Of a stretch of 64,000 nt of DNA, positions 1-8,296 are shown one piece after another; position 1 is the stretch's first letter, and every line of letters starts with the position of its first letter. Origin of the DNA: Spirosoma utsteinense (lineage in GTDB: Bacteria > Bacteroidota > Bacteroidia > Cytophagales > Spirosomataceae). A program made the position numbers and the translations under genes. A model generated the notes under the pieces. It ran no database searches. It saw only the letters and a list, made by a program, of their open reading frames with translations, and was not told where the DNA came from. Location of the stretch: contig NZ_VFIA01000001.1 in NCBI RefSeq assembly GCF_014282275.1, positions 62,001-126,000 of the forward strand, written 5' to 3'.

Positions 1-44
1 AGTCCCATTGGACATCCCTAATTTGCTTGATGTACGCTTGATGT

Positions 45-488
45 ATGGTGAAGAATCTTCGTGAACTCATGCCCGGGTTTATCCATCGATGGTGCGTATG
101 GTCCCTCTTGTTTTTTCTGATGACGGGTGCTATCGCCGACCAACAGGCAGACCAGCTCATTGGCCGGTGGCTATTTCCCTCCAGGGGGTCCAGCGTCGAT
201 ATCTACCGGCGGGGGAGCTTCTATTTTGCCCGTGTGGCTGAAGTCGACAAGGCGGGTGAAGCGAACTTTGGCCTGGTAAAAGATACCCTGCTCATTCGTA
301 ATCTTCGGTATAACGGCCAGGTCTGGTCAGGCGGGCAGTTGACTCATCCTAAAACAGGCATTTCCCTGAGCGTCGAGATTCATATGCTCGAGCCGCATGC
401 CATCAGTGTGACGGTATACAAAGGCATCAAGCTGTTTCATCGGAAATTCATCATGACCCGGCAGGAAACCACCAGCGTAAGGGGGTGA
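45..488 (+). CDS. Small secreted DUF2147-like protein
   Basis: The 147-residue product has a basic N-terminus and a hydrophobic stretch at about residues 17-31, reading as a signal peptide that ends near Ala-Asp-Gln. The mature part starts with a Gly-Arg-Trp-Leu motif, followed by alternating strands with a Val-Asp-Ile-Tyr segment and a Tyr-Phe-Ala-Arg-Val segment. That pattern resembles DUF2147, a small beta-rich envelope family with no fixed biochemical role, so the family call is by pattern only. The nearest ATG after the short leader was taken as the start. The gene stands alone: 480 non-coding bases separate it from the sigma-factor operon. Function unknown. Confidence 0.6.
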   Translation: MVKNLRELMPGFIHRWCVWSLLFFLMTGAIADQQADQLIGRWLFPSRGSSVDIYRRGSFYFARVAEVDKAGEANFGLVKDTLLIRNLRYNGQVWSGGQLTHPKTGISLSVEIHMLEPHAISVTVYKGIKLFHRKFIMTRQETTSVRG

Positions 489-968
489 CTTCCATTAATT
501 AGGGCCGACACGTACTGATCCGGCCACGGCCGTGTTCGATTAGCCGTTTATATCGATTGTTTTCTGCCCATACGTCACACCCTATAATTCGATGAGGGTA
601 CTCTGTGGCGTATCGGGTAATCCCCCTCAGAACAGATTTTTAAGCGATTGGCTACAGCATCCAGTCTCTTTCGTCTCCAGCTAAATTTTTGTAGAATGGT
701 TTTTTCAATAAAGCCGCCCCGAAGATCGGGACGGCTATTTGGCGTTTTCATTTGCCTTCCTGTGGATCTGCTTTATAAACAGGTGTACACTTCGCTTCAC
801 TACTGATGGTCTATCGAATGCAGTGGTCATCGGGAGGGATAGCCTGTGAAGACAGCGCATTGATTTACTACAATATCTTTTCATGAATTTGGGCGCAAAA
901 ACCGGCGAGTTAAAAAAAAGAGATTCGTTCTGTAATGTTTTACCGTCTCAGTCGTCTTTGCCATTGAC
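489..968. other. Non-coding stretch ahead of the sigma-factor operon
   Basis: About 480 bases without a convincing gene. It contains one hairpin (listed separately at 712-736) and otherwise AT-richer unique sequence. A short open frame at 883-1086 overlaps the sigma-factor gene in another frame and looks like chance. The last 200 bases must hold the promoter of the sigma-factor operon, but no clear TAnnTTTG box was recognised. Confidence 0.5.
712..736. terminator. Hairpin, probable terminator
   Basis: An 11-bp stem with one mismatch pairs 712-722 with 726-736 around a 3-base loop. A T-rich but broken tail follows on the plus strand. It lies 220 bases past the DUF2147-like gene, so it may end that transcript or an unrecognised small RNA. 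Confidence 0.45.
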
Positions 969-1487
969 ATGGACCTACTCGCGTTTAAGCAACGGATTCT
1001 GCCCGTTCAGAATCGACTCTTCCGCCTGGCTACGATGTTTCTTCGCAACCGCGAAGACGCGGAGGATGCCTTGCAGGATGTGCTGATGCGGCTCTGGTCT
1101 AATCGTCAACAGCTGGATACTTATCAGAGTGTGGAAGCCCTAGCGGTACAGATGACCAGGAACCTGTGTATGGATCGGTTGAAAGCCCACGCCCGGCAGA
1201 AGTCCGTTGATCAGGCCGATCTGGGTAGCCTGGCCTCCCCGCAACTGTCGCCCCATCGGCAAACCGAACTGGCCGACAGCGCAGACCAGATCCGGCGGTT
1301 GATCGACGAGTTGCCCGATGCTCAGAAACTGGTGCTTCATCTGCGCGATGTGGAGGAGTGCTCCTTCGAGGAAATCGAACAGCTGACCGGGCTTTCCATT
1401 AACACCATCCGGGTCACGCTGTCGCGGGCACGGCAACGCCTGCGGAACGGGTACCTGAAACTAAACGATTATGAAGCCGACCATTGA
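969..1487 (+). CDS. ECF-type RNA polymerase sigma-70 factor
   Basis: 172 residues, a normal length for an extracytoplasmic-function sigma factor. Region 2 spans about residues 6-72, with the usual Asn-Arg-Glu-Asp-Ala-Glu-Asp-Ala then Leu-Gln-Asp-Val segment and a Leu-Trp that helps bind core polymerase. Region 4 spans about 113-165 and ends in a helix-turn-helix with Ser-Ile-Asn-Thr-Ile-Arg-Val and Ser-Arg-Ala-Arg-Gln. No region 3 is present. The last 17 bases overlap the next gene, which has a membrane anchor and an anti-sigma-like layout, so the two are probably translationally coupled partners. By analogy with similar operons, the factor would direct transcription of the downstream envelope genes; its promoters are unknown. 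Confidence 0.93.
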   Translation: MDLLAFKQRILPVQNRLFRLATMFLRNREDAEDALQDVLMRLWSNRQQLDTYQSVEALAVQMTRNLCMDRLKAHARQKSVDQADLGSLASPQLSPHRQTELADSADQIRRLIDELPDAQKLVLHLRDVEECSFEEIEQLTGLSINTIRVTLSRARQRLRNGYLKLNDYEADH

Positions 1488-2250
1488 CGAACTGCTGACC
1501 CGCTATTACGAGGGCGAAACGACGCTCGATGACGAAAAGCAACTGCGCGATTTCTTCCGTCATCCCGGGCAGGTGCCAACCCATCTGCTGCAACATGCTG
1601 CGCTGTTTCAATACGTAAGCGACGCGCAGCAGCAACAGCCATCGACCAATTTCGTCGGGGGGATGGACCCGCGCCCAACCGGCCAGATCCGGCAGCTGAC
1701 GAGCTGGGGCATGCGCCTGGCGGCCGGGGTAGCCCTGCTGCTGATTGGTTTCGTGGGGGGACGATTCTACAACCGCTGGCAGCCGGACGCAGCGAAGCCC
1801 GCTGTGCTGGCCACGAACGATCGGCCGGAAACGGCATCGATGAAAAAAGCGCTGGCCTTCGGCAGAATGTCGCAGACGTCGGCCAGCGACCGGATTCAGG
1901 CTGTCAACCAGAGCTATGACCTTGATGAGGCCGATCGGGAGATCACCCAACTGCTCATAAACACGCTCAACTTCGACGCCAACGTCAACGTGCGGCTGGC
2001 GGCCTGTCAGGCCCTGCTGCGCTTCGAGGGGGAGGAGGGCGTGCGGGACGCGCTGATCCAGTCGCTGCGGATTCAGAAAGACCCCAACGTGCAACTCACG
2101 CTGATCGAAGCGCTGGTTGCGATTAAAGAAAAAAGAGCCGCCACCGAAATGCAATGGCTGGCCCGTAACCAGCAGGTGCTGGAAATAGTCCGGCTTAAAG
2201 CTCAGGAAGGGGCGGTTGCCCTGACCCGCGTGTCCGGCTCGTTTTCGTAA
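1471..2250 (+). CDS. Anti-sigma-like membrane protein with HEAT repeats
   Basis: 259 residues. The N-terminus (about 1-60) is a small helical domain with a Tyr-Tyr-Glu-Gly-Glu-Thr-Thr motif typical of Bacteroidota anti-sigma proteins. One membrane segment lies at about 80-98. The C-terminal part (about 160-240) has paired helices with HEAT-like signatures, such as Val-Arg-Leu-Ala-Ala-Cys-Gln-Ala-Leu. The N-terminal part would sit in the cytoplasm bound to the sigma factor, with the HEAT part in the periplasm as a sensor or docking domain. The 17-base overlap with the sigma gene supports the partnership. The anti-sigma role comes from layout and context, not from a named domain. Confidence 0.75.
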   Translation: MKPTIDELLTRYYEGETTLDDEKQLRDFFRHPGQVPTHLLQHAALFQYVSDAQQQQPSTNFVGGMDPRPTGQIRQLTSWGMRLAAGVALLLIGFVGGRFYNRWQPDAAKPAVLATNDRPETASMKKALAFGRMSQTSASDRIQAVNQSYDLDEADREITQLLINTLNFDANVNVRLAACQALLRFEGEEGVRDALIQSLRIQKDPNVQLTLIEALVAIKEKRAATEMQWLARNQQVLEIVRLKAQEGAVALTRVSGSFS

Positions 2251-2276
2251 AACAGACTTATCAATTCCTTACTGCC

Positions 2277-3053
2277 ATGAGAAAAATGCTGTTACTAGGC
2301 ATCGGTTGCCTATGCCAATGGACTGTGCTGTATGCCCAGGAGTACAAAACGAAACTGGCCAACAACAGAGATCAGAAACTGACGATTATGATCGATGCCA
2401 CGAACCTGAAGATAGAGGGGTACAATGGCAACGAGGTGATCATCCAGACGTCGGCAAAACTGGAGCCGGTTCCCGAGCGGGCCAAAGGGCTTCGGCCCCT
2501 CTACAACGCTGCCGTCGACAACACCGGGATCGGGCTGGCCGTAACGGCTGAAAATGGTGGTCTACGGATTGAGAAAGCCTCGCGCAAGAATATGCCTTAC
2601 ACAATTCGAGTGCCCCAGAAAGTGGCCATTCTGTATGAACAGACCAACTGGGGGAGTGGCGATGTGACGGTCCAGAACGTAGAGGGCGATCTGGAAATAC
2701 GGACAAAGAACGGCGGTATCAGCCTGCTGAACGTAACGGGTCCGGTGGTGGCCAACACGACCAATGGTGAAGTGAAAATCGTGTATTCGACCCTCAACCA
2801 AAGCAAGCCGACCGCGATCTCGACCATTAGCGGAGCCATTGACGTGACGATGCCCGCGACAACCAAAGCCAATTTGAAACTAAGCTCCATTAACGGGGAA
2901 ATGTATACCGATTTTGACCTGGGGCTCAACAAAAAGGAAGGCTTGACCCGCATGGGCGGTGGCCACGTTATAAACGGGGCAACAAACGGCGGAGGGGTAG
3001 ACCTGCAACTCAAGACCATCAGCAGCGATATCTACATCCGCAAACAGAAATAA
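2277..3053 (+). CDS. DUF4097-family secreted beta-strand protein (first copy)
   Basis: 258 residues with a signal peptide ending near Tyr-Ala-Gln at residue 21. The rest has the repeating short strands of the DUF4097 adhesin-like family, including turns of the type Thr-Lys-Asn-Gly-Gly-Ile and Ile-Ser-Gly-Ala-Ile-Asp-Val. These proteins are thought to fold as right-handed beta solenoids at the cell envelope; their ligands are not known. It starts 26 bases after the anti-sigma-like gene and is followed 32 bases later by a second family member, so all are probably one transcript. The two copies are diverged, pointing to an old duplication. Confidence 0.85.
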   Translation: MRKMLLLGIGCLCQWTVLYAQEYKTKLANNRDQKLTIMIDATNLKIEGYNGNEVIIQTSAKLEPVPERAKGLRPLYNAAVDNTGIGLAVTAENGGLRIEKASRKNMPYTIRVPQKVAILYEQTNWGSGDVTVQNVEGDLEIRTKNGGISLLNVTGPVVANTTNGEVKIVYSTLNQSKPTAISTISGAIDVTMPATTKANLKLSSINGEMYTDFDLGLNKKEGLTRMGGGHVINGATNGGGVDLQLKTISSDIYIRKQK

Positions 3054-3085
3054 GGCGTTTTGTTCCACTCTTTTTTTTCCTTTCC

Positions 3086-3784
3086 ATGAAAAATATCCTG
3101 CTCCTGGCATTGGCTTTGTTTCTGGTAAACCCGGCTTTTTCTCAAAAGATCATTACCAAAACCCTACCGCTTTCGGCTGGTCAGGCGGTACAGCTGAACC
3201 TGAAATTCGGCGACGACATCCGGGTGCGCTACTGGGATAAGTCCGACGTTTCGGTCCGGATTTCAGCGACGATCAACAGCGGCAAGCTCAACGATGCCTT
3301 AAAAGTCGAAACGACATCGGATGCCCGGGCCGTCAGCGTAAACACCGATTTTGATTTCGAAATGCTTAAGCAGGGAAAATTGGAAGACTGCCCCGGTAGT
3401 AAATCGACCTGGCGAACGGATCGAAATGGAGAGACCCACTCGGTTTGCAGTACGATCAACTACGAGGTTTTTCTGCCCCGGAAGGCAGCCCTGCGCGTCG
3501 AGACGATCAGCGGTAACATCGACATTCAGGGGGCGAACGGCCCCGTCTGGGCCAAATCCATCAGTGGCTATGTAGACATGAGCTGGCCGGGTACGCAGGG
3601 CGCTAACGTAGCCATGAAAACAATCACGGGCGAAGTGTATTCCGATCTGGCAATCGATTTCAACGACCAGCGTGAAAGGAATCCGCTGGTGGGGTACCAG
3701 CTCAACGGGACTGTGCTCCGGGGCGGCCCGGAAGTGCGGCTGGAGTCGATCAGTAACCACATTTACCTGCGAAAAGAAAAATAA
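3086..3784 (+). CDS. DUF4097-family secreted beta-strand protein (second copy)
   Basis: 232 residues. A signal peptide ends at Ala-Phe-Ser near residue 19, followed by DUF4097-type strand repeats such as Thr-Ile-Ser-Gly-Asn-Ile-Asp-Ile and Thr-Ile-Thr-Gly-Glu-Val-Tyr. Both copies end in a similar Asn-His-Ile-Tyr-Leu-Arg-Lys or Asp-Ile-Tyr-Ile-Arg-Lys tail, direct evidence of common origin. Two cysteines (Asp-Cys-Pro and Val-Cys-Ser) could form a disulfide in the periplasm. It is the fourth gene of the sigma-factor operon. Function unknown; an envelope role is inferred from export and context. Confidence 0.85.
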   Translation: MKNILLLALALFLVNPAFSQKIITKTLPLSAGQAVQLNLKFGDDIRVRYWDKSDVSVRISATINSGKLNDALKVETTSDARAVSVNTDFDFEMLKQGKLEDCPGSKSTWRTDRNGETHSVCSTINYEVFLPRKAALRVETISGNIDIQGANGPVWAKSISGYVDMSWPGTQGANVAMKTITGEVYSDLAIDFNDQRERNPLVGYQLNGTVLRGGPEVRLESISNHIYLRKEK

Positions 3785-3941
3785 TCTGGTAATACGACAG
3801 GGATGCTGCAACAGTTTCGGTTTTATCGTCTCTTTGACTAGAACAGCTGAAAAGCCCCTGTATACAGCCTTCCTGCTCAGCTAAGGCTGGCACTGGTCTC
3901 TTCATTTTCAGCCCGTTTACCAACCATTTGTCAGCCTTGCC

Positions 3942-6389
3942 ATGAAATTGTTTTTCTCCTTAGCCGCTCTGGGGCTATGGGTTGGGACCGCTTTTGCCCA
4001 ATCCGTCAATCCAGGCAGTATTTCCGGGTCGCTCGTCGACTCAGCCACCCGGCAGCCGGTCCCGTTTGCAACGGTCGCCGTTCGGAATGCTACGACATTG
4101 ATTGCCGGTACCACCACCGACAGTGCCGGTACGTTCCGGCTGCCGTCGCTCGCTTTAGGCCCGTATACCCTCACGCTATCGTCGGTCAGGTATGTCTCCC
4201 GAAACCAGTCTGTAAACCTGACAACCGACCAGCCCGCAGCGGTGGTGGGGGCGGTTCCGCTGCGGTCAGAAAGCCGGACGCTGGGGGAGGTTACCGTGGC
4301 GGCTCAGAAAGCATTGATCGAAGAGAAGGGGGATAAGCTGGTTTATAACGCCGAAAAAGATGTTTCCAATGTAGGGGGCTCGGCGGCCGATGTGCTGCGA
4401 AAAATACCGTCGCTGAGTTTGGATCTGGACGGAAACATCCAGATGCGGGGCAACAGCAACATTCGTATACTCATCAACGGTAAGCCCTCGGCGATGATGG
4501 CCCGCAACCTCGCCGACGCTCTCCGGCAAATGCCCGCCGACAATATCAAGTCGGTGGAGGTTATTACCAGTCCGGGGGCCAAATACGACGCCGAAGGGGC
4601 TGCGGGGGTGATCAATATCATCACCAAAAAGGCACTACAGGGGTTCAACGGGTCAGTAATGGGGTCACTGGGAAATCTGAACCGGAGTGCCAACACGAAG
4701 CTGTCGGTAAAAACCAAAAAAATCGGACTTTCTTTCTCGGCCAACGGCTACCAGTTCCGGCAGATACGTGAAGCGCAGACCCTGCGGACGACCCTGTTTG
4801 AAGGGCGTCCGTTAAACTACCTGTCTCAACGCAGCACCAGTGACAATACGGGTACCGGTGGTTATGGCGAGTTTAGTCTGGATTATGACCCGGACTCGAC
4901 GAGCCGCATCAATTTTTCGGCAAATGCCTGGGGGGGCTCGTACCCGAACAATAGCGCGGTGATCAACCGCCTGACCGATCCGGCGGGCAATACACTACAG
5001 TATTTTCGGAATGATATCCAGCTGAGAAATCCGTACGGAAACAGCCAGTTCGATCTGGGGTACACCAAAACCTTCCGCAAACCAGCCGGGGTCACCTCGG
5101 AGCGTGAGTTCACGTTGCTGACGCAGTTTAGCCGGATGCCTGACAATTATTTTTATACCACCAACCGCTACACCCTGGGAGAAGTCGACCAACTCAGTTT
5201 TCAACAGCGCAGTACGAATTACAGCCGCAACAAAGAGTATACCCTCCAGGCCGATTATACGCATCCGTTTCTGGTCAGGACAGGGCAGGATACGACCCAG
5301 CTGAAACTGGAAATGGGGCTGAAAGCCATTGGTCGCGACATCGGTAGTGAATACCGCGTAGAGCAGTCCCTCGATGGGCAGCCGCCCCTGGTTACCGACC
5401 CGGCTCAGTCGAATGATTTTGATTACAGGCAGCAGATCTATTCGGGCTATACAGCCCTTCGGATCGAAGCCCGCCGAAAATGGAACATGAACCTGGGGGC
5501 CCGGTTCGAGCGGACGGTTATCGACGGCAACTTCATGACCACCGGGACCACACTGGCCAACCAGTACACGAACCTGATTCCGAGCGTCACCGTATCGAAA
5601 GGCATTAAATCCCATACCCTGAAAATCAGCTATACACAACGGATTCAGCGGCCACAGCTCTGGTTCCTGAACCCCTGGGTAAACGCCAGTGATCCGCGCA
5701 ACCTGCAAACCGGGAACCCATACCTGAACCCGGAGTTGAACCACGCCGTCGAACTGGGGCATAGTGTAACGACGAAAGCGGGCTTGTCGGTCAATACAGC
5801 CCTCTACTGGCGCATGACCAACAACGCCATCGAGTATGTACGAACCGTCGACGAAGCGGGCGTTTCGCTGAGCAGGCCCCAGAATATTGCCCGGCGCATT
5901 GCCTATGGCCTGAACATGAACCTGTCGGGACAGGCTACCAAAACCTGGACCTTGAACGGGGGGATGGACCTGCGGTATGTCGATTTAAACAGCCCCGCTC
6001 TGAACCAGCGCAATAACGGGCTGGTAGGCAACCTCAACATCAGCAGTACGTATAAACTGCCCCATAATTACACGTTCCAGTCGAACGCGAACGTCAACTC
6101 GGGCTGGATCAATTTGCAGGGTTCCGGAACCCCCTTTTACTGGTATGGGCTGGCACTAAAACGGGAGATGCTCGACAAGAAGGCGAGCCTTACCCTGGGC
6201 GTCAATAACCCGTTCAACCGGGGGGTGTCCCAGACCTTTCGTCAGGCAGCTCCCACCTTTGAATCCGACACGCGTTCATTCTTCGTAAGCCGCTCGGTCC
6301 GGCTTGCCTTCGAGTGGCGGTTTGGTCAGATGAGTGCCGGCGGCAAGGAAAGCCGTAAGATCCGGAATGATGACGCCGGTAACCGATAA
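3942..6389 (+). CDS. Outer-membrane beta-barrel receptor with carboxypeptidase-regulatory-like domain
   Basis: 815 residues. A signal peptide ends at Ala-Phe-Ala-Gln near residue 20. Residues 25-110 form a carboxypeptidase-regulatory-like beta sandwich with the common Ala-Thr-Val-Ala-Val-Arg segment. Residues about 120-230 are a plug domain ([30 protein letters not shown] and Gly-Val-Ile-Asn-Ile-Ile-Thr-Lys), and the rest is a large barrel of the Bacteroidota outer-membrane type (PF14905-like). No SusD partner follows. It lies 157 bases after the DUF4097 pair on the same strand, so it could be the last gene of the sigma-factor operon or have its own promoter. The substrate cannot be read from the sequence. 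Confidence 0.87.
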   Translation: MKLFFSLAALGLWVGTAFAQSVNPGSISGSLVDSATRQPVPFATVAVRNATTLIAGTTTDSAGTFRLPSLALGPYTLTLSSVRYVSRNQSVNLTTDQPAAVVGAVPLRSESRTLGEVTVAAQKALIEEKGDKLVYNAEKDVSNVGGSAADVLRKIPSLSLDLDGNIQMRGNSNIRILINGKPSAMMARNLADALRQMPADNIKSVEVITSPGAKYDAEGAAGVINIITKKALQGFNGSVMGSLGNLNRSANTKLSVKTKKIGLSFSANGYQFRQIREAQTLRTTLFEGRPLNYLSQRSTSDNTGTGGYGEFSLDYDPDSTSRINFSANAWGGSYPNNSAVINRLTDPAGNTLQYFRNDIQLRNPYGNSQFDLGYTKTFRKPAGVTSEREFTLLTQFSRMPDNYFYTTNRYTLGEVDQLSFQQRSTNYSRNKEYTLQADYTHPFLVRTGQDTTQLKLEMGLKAIGRDIGSEYRVEQSLDGQPPLVTDPAQSNDFDYRQQIYSGYTALRIEARRKWNMNLGARFERTVIDGNFMTTGTTLANQYTNLIPSVTVSKGIKSHTLKISYTQRIQRPQLWFLNPWVNASDPRNLQTGNPYLNPELNHAVELGHSVTTKAGLSVNTALYWRMTNNAIEYVRTVDEAGVSLSRPQNIARRIAYGLNMNLSGQATKTWTLNGGMDLRYVDLNSPALNQRNNGLVGNLNISSTYKLPHNYTFQSNANVNSGWINLQGSGTPFYWYGLALKREMLDKKASLTLGVNNPFNRGVSQTFRQAAPTFESDTRSFFVSRSVRLAFEWRFGQMSAGGKESRKIRNDDAGNR

Positions 6390-6395
6390 ATGAGT

Positions 6396-6435
6396 GGCGC
6401 TCCCCGACCAGCAGAACTGCTGGTCGGGGAGCGCC
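6396..6435. terminator. Long perfect hairpin terminator
   Basis: A perfect 19-bp GC-rich stem pairs 6396-6414 with 6417-6435, leaving only two unpaired bases. It begins six bases after the receptor stop codon. No T-run follows, so it may act as a stability or processing stem as well as a terminator. Confidence 0.7.
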
Positions 6436-6710
6436 GGATATCGTGCTGCTGAATAGTTGCCTGAGTGACGACCAGACCAGTATTGCCCTGACTAGCTGGC
6501 TCAATAGCCAAACCGTTCTCATTCCTTTCCTCTTTCTCTCTGCCGACCTCACCGATAGCATTCCAGGTGGCCGAGGTGACACAGCCCGCTGGCTTTTCTG
6601 AACATACCCTTCCGGGAGAAAGATGTGCTCATCACCCCGGCGATTGCCCGCTATCGGTACGGACATAGCGGGCAATAATGCCATCGTAACCCTACCGGCT
6701 TTGCCGGGCC
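6436..6710. other. Non-coding stretch with decayed coding sequence
   Basis: No intact gene. In one plus-strand frame, protein-like text (including Leu-Ser-Asp-Asp-Gln-Thr-Ser-Ile-Ala-Leu) runs until a stop near 6599, with no plausible start. Together with the broken frame at 6711-7017 this looks like the eroded remains of one or two genes. Confidence 0.35.
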
Positions 6711-7017
6711 ATGGCTGATCAGATCAACAAGCTCGCTCCGCTTTCTCTCCTGAACCTTCAGATCGGGTTGCCTGACGACGTCGCGTTCTATTGGCTGATG
6801 CTGGACAAGACGGAAGTCAATGTCTTTAAACGGGTCAACCTGACCGCTTTCTATTGGGGGCGAAGCCGATGAACGGTTGATTGAAAACCTGGATCGGGAA
6901 GCGCCGGACACCTGGGCTACGAGCAAGGCGTTTGTACGGGCGGGGCCTGTAGGTGGAGGCAGCCTTAAGCGGAAAAGAGCCTACTTCTGGAAGAGCCTGT
7001 TTGGTAAGTCATTCTAG
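6711..7017 (+). pseudogene. Frameshifted remnant of an unidentified gene
   Basis: An ATG at 6711 opens a 53-codon frame that stops at 6872 just after a run of five G residues. A second frame shifted by one base is open from 6862 to a stop at 7015-7017 and continues naturally in composition (Asp-Glu-Arg-Leu-Ile-Glu-Asn-Leu, later Ala-Tyr-Phe-Trp-Lys-Ser-Leu-Phe-Gly-Lys). Joining them at the G-run gives about 100 residues of soluble-protein character. The simplest reading is a gene broken by an indel in the homopolymer, or a sequencing error there. I do not recognise the family. Confidence 0.35.
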
Positions 7018-7070
7018 GGATATACTTAAGTAAACCCATCAGGACGTTCTATGTATTGTATTTTTCTGAC

Positions 7071-7078
7071 TAATTTTG
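7071..7078 (+). promoter_or_regulatory. Bacteroidota -7 box (TAATTTTG)
   Basis: An exact match to TAnnTTTG just ahead of the kinase gene. No good TTTG box is visible at the usual distance upstream. If used, transcription would begin near 7085, which excludes a TTG codon at 7076 as the kinase start. Confidence 0.4.
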
Positions 7079-7090
7079 GGTGCCCCTCAG

Positions 7091-8296
7091 ATGTTGCCAA
7101 TGGCAGCCTCCTTCCCCTTTTTATGGCATATGGATCAGATTTTGGATTTTTTCAGGCGGCTAACCGATACCAGCGACTGGCCCGCCCGCTGGTTTTGTGG
7201 CCGATGGTCCGATTTTCACGGATGGCTGTATATCGTTTCCGACCTGACTATATGGCTGGCTTATATGGCCATACCGCTTATCCTGATTCGATTTATCATC
7301 CTTAAAAAAGGAATTCCCCTGCCGAGTGTTTTCCTGCTCTTCGGGACTTTTATTATGCTGTGCGGGGCCACACACCTACTCGATGCGCTGATGTTCTGGT
7401 GGCCTGCCTACCGGCTTGCGGCCCTGGTTAAGCTTTTGACAGGGGTGGTCTCGGTAGCTACCGTCATTGCCCTGGTACGCTATTTTAACGAAGCTATTGG
7501 CCTGAGGACTTCCCGCGAGTTCGAACGTGAATTGTTATTCCGGCAGCAGGCTGTTCAGGAACTGAGCCGCTCCAACCAGGAGCTTCAGCAGTTTGCCTAC
7601 GTTGCCTCACATGATCTGCAGTCGCCCTTGAAAACAATTGTCAACTACCTGACGCTCTTCGAAAGCAAATACGGAGAACAACTGGATACCGACGCCCGCC
7701 GAATGATCGATACCTCGACGGCGGCTGCGGACCGCATGCGAACGCTGATCAACGATCTGCTCGATTTCTCACGCGTGGGGTCTGTTGTCGAGTACAAACC
7801 CGTTGATCTGAATGAACTAGTTGCCGAAATACTGAATGAACATCAGGAGGATATCCGGCTGTCTGACGCCACCATCGAGCTGGGGCCGCTGCCTACCCTT
7901 ATGGCCCACCGTACCGACCTCAAGCAGGTATTTCAGAACCTGATCACCAATGGGCTTAAATACCGCCGGACTGACGTAGCCGTCCGGCTCAGCATTCAGG
8001 CTGTCGACGAGGGGAGCGCCCACCGCTTTGTTATTGCCGACAATGGTATTGGTATCGAACCTCAGCATTACGACCGCATCTTTCAGATCTTTCAGCGGTT
8101 ACATGGCCGGTCCACCTATCCCGGCACGGGTATCGGGCTGGCCACGTGTAAAAAAGTAATCGATATTTACGGCGGTAAGATATGGCTCGATAGTATGCCT
8201 GGAGCGGGGACCACCTTTTACCTGACAATTCCCAAGAAAATCAAAACCGTTCAGCACTATGCACAAACCGATTCGCTGCATTCTGTTAGTAGATGA
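7091..8296 (+). CDS. Membrane histidine kinase with ethylene-receptor-type sensor domain
   Basis: About 401 residues from the ATG at 7091; later starts at 7100 and 7130 are possible. Residues about 45-130 hold three membrane helices that match plant ETR1 and cyanobacterial ethylene receptors. Asp51, Tyr58, Ile61, Pro62, Ile88, Cys91 and His95 correspond to the ETR1 residues Asp25, Tyr32, Ile35, Pro36, Ile62, Cys65 and His69, including the Cys-Gly-Ala-Thr-His copper-ligand motif. A short coiled linker follows, then a HisKA domain with phospho-acceptor His174 in Ala-Ser-His-Asp, and an ATPase domain with an N box (Asn283, Asn287), Asp-Asn-Gly-Ile-Gly-Ile, and Gly-Thr-Gly-Ile-Gly-Leu. Unlike ETR1 there is no GAF domain. 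The response-regulator gene overlaps its 3-prime end. Copper or ethylene binding is inferred from the motif. Confidence 0.88.
   Translation: MLPMAASFPFLWHMDQILDFFRRLTDTSDWPARWFCGRWSDFHGWLYIVSDLTIWLAYMAIPLILIRFIILKKGIPLPSVFLLFGTFIMLCGATHLLDALMFWWPAYRLAALVKLLTGVVSVATVIALVRYFNEAIGLRTSREFERELLFRQQAVQELSRSNQELQQFAYVASHDLQSPLKTIVNYLTLFESKYGEQLDTDARRMIDTSTAAADRMRTLINDLLDFSRVGSVVEYKPVDLNELVAEILNEHQEDIRLSDATIELGPLPTLMAHRTDLKQVFQNLITNGLKYRRTDVAVRLSIQAVDEGSAHRFVIADNGIGIEPQHYDRIFQIFQRLHGRSTYPGTGIGLATCKKVIDIYGGKIWLDSMPGAGTTFYLTIPKKIKTVQHYAQTDSLHSVSR

Noticed and set aside
883..1086. 67-codon frame before the sigma factor
   Set aside because: It overlaps the sigma-factor gene in another frame and has no coding character.
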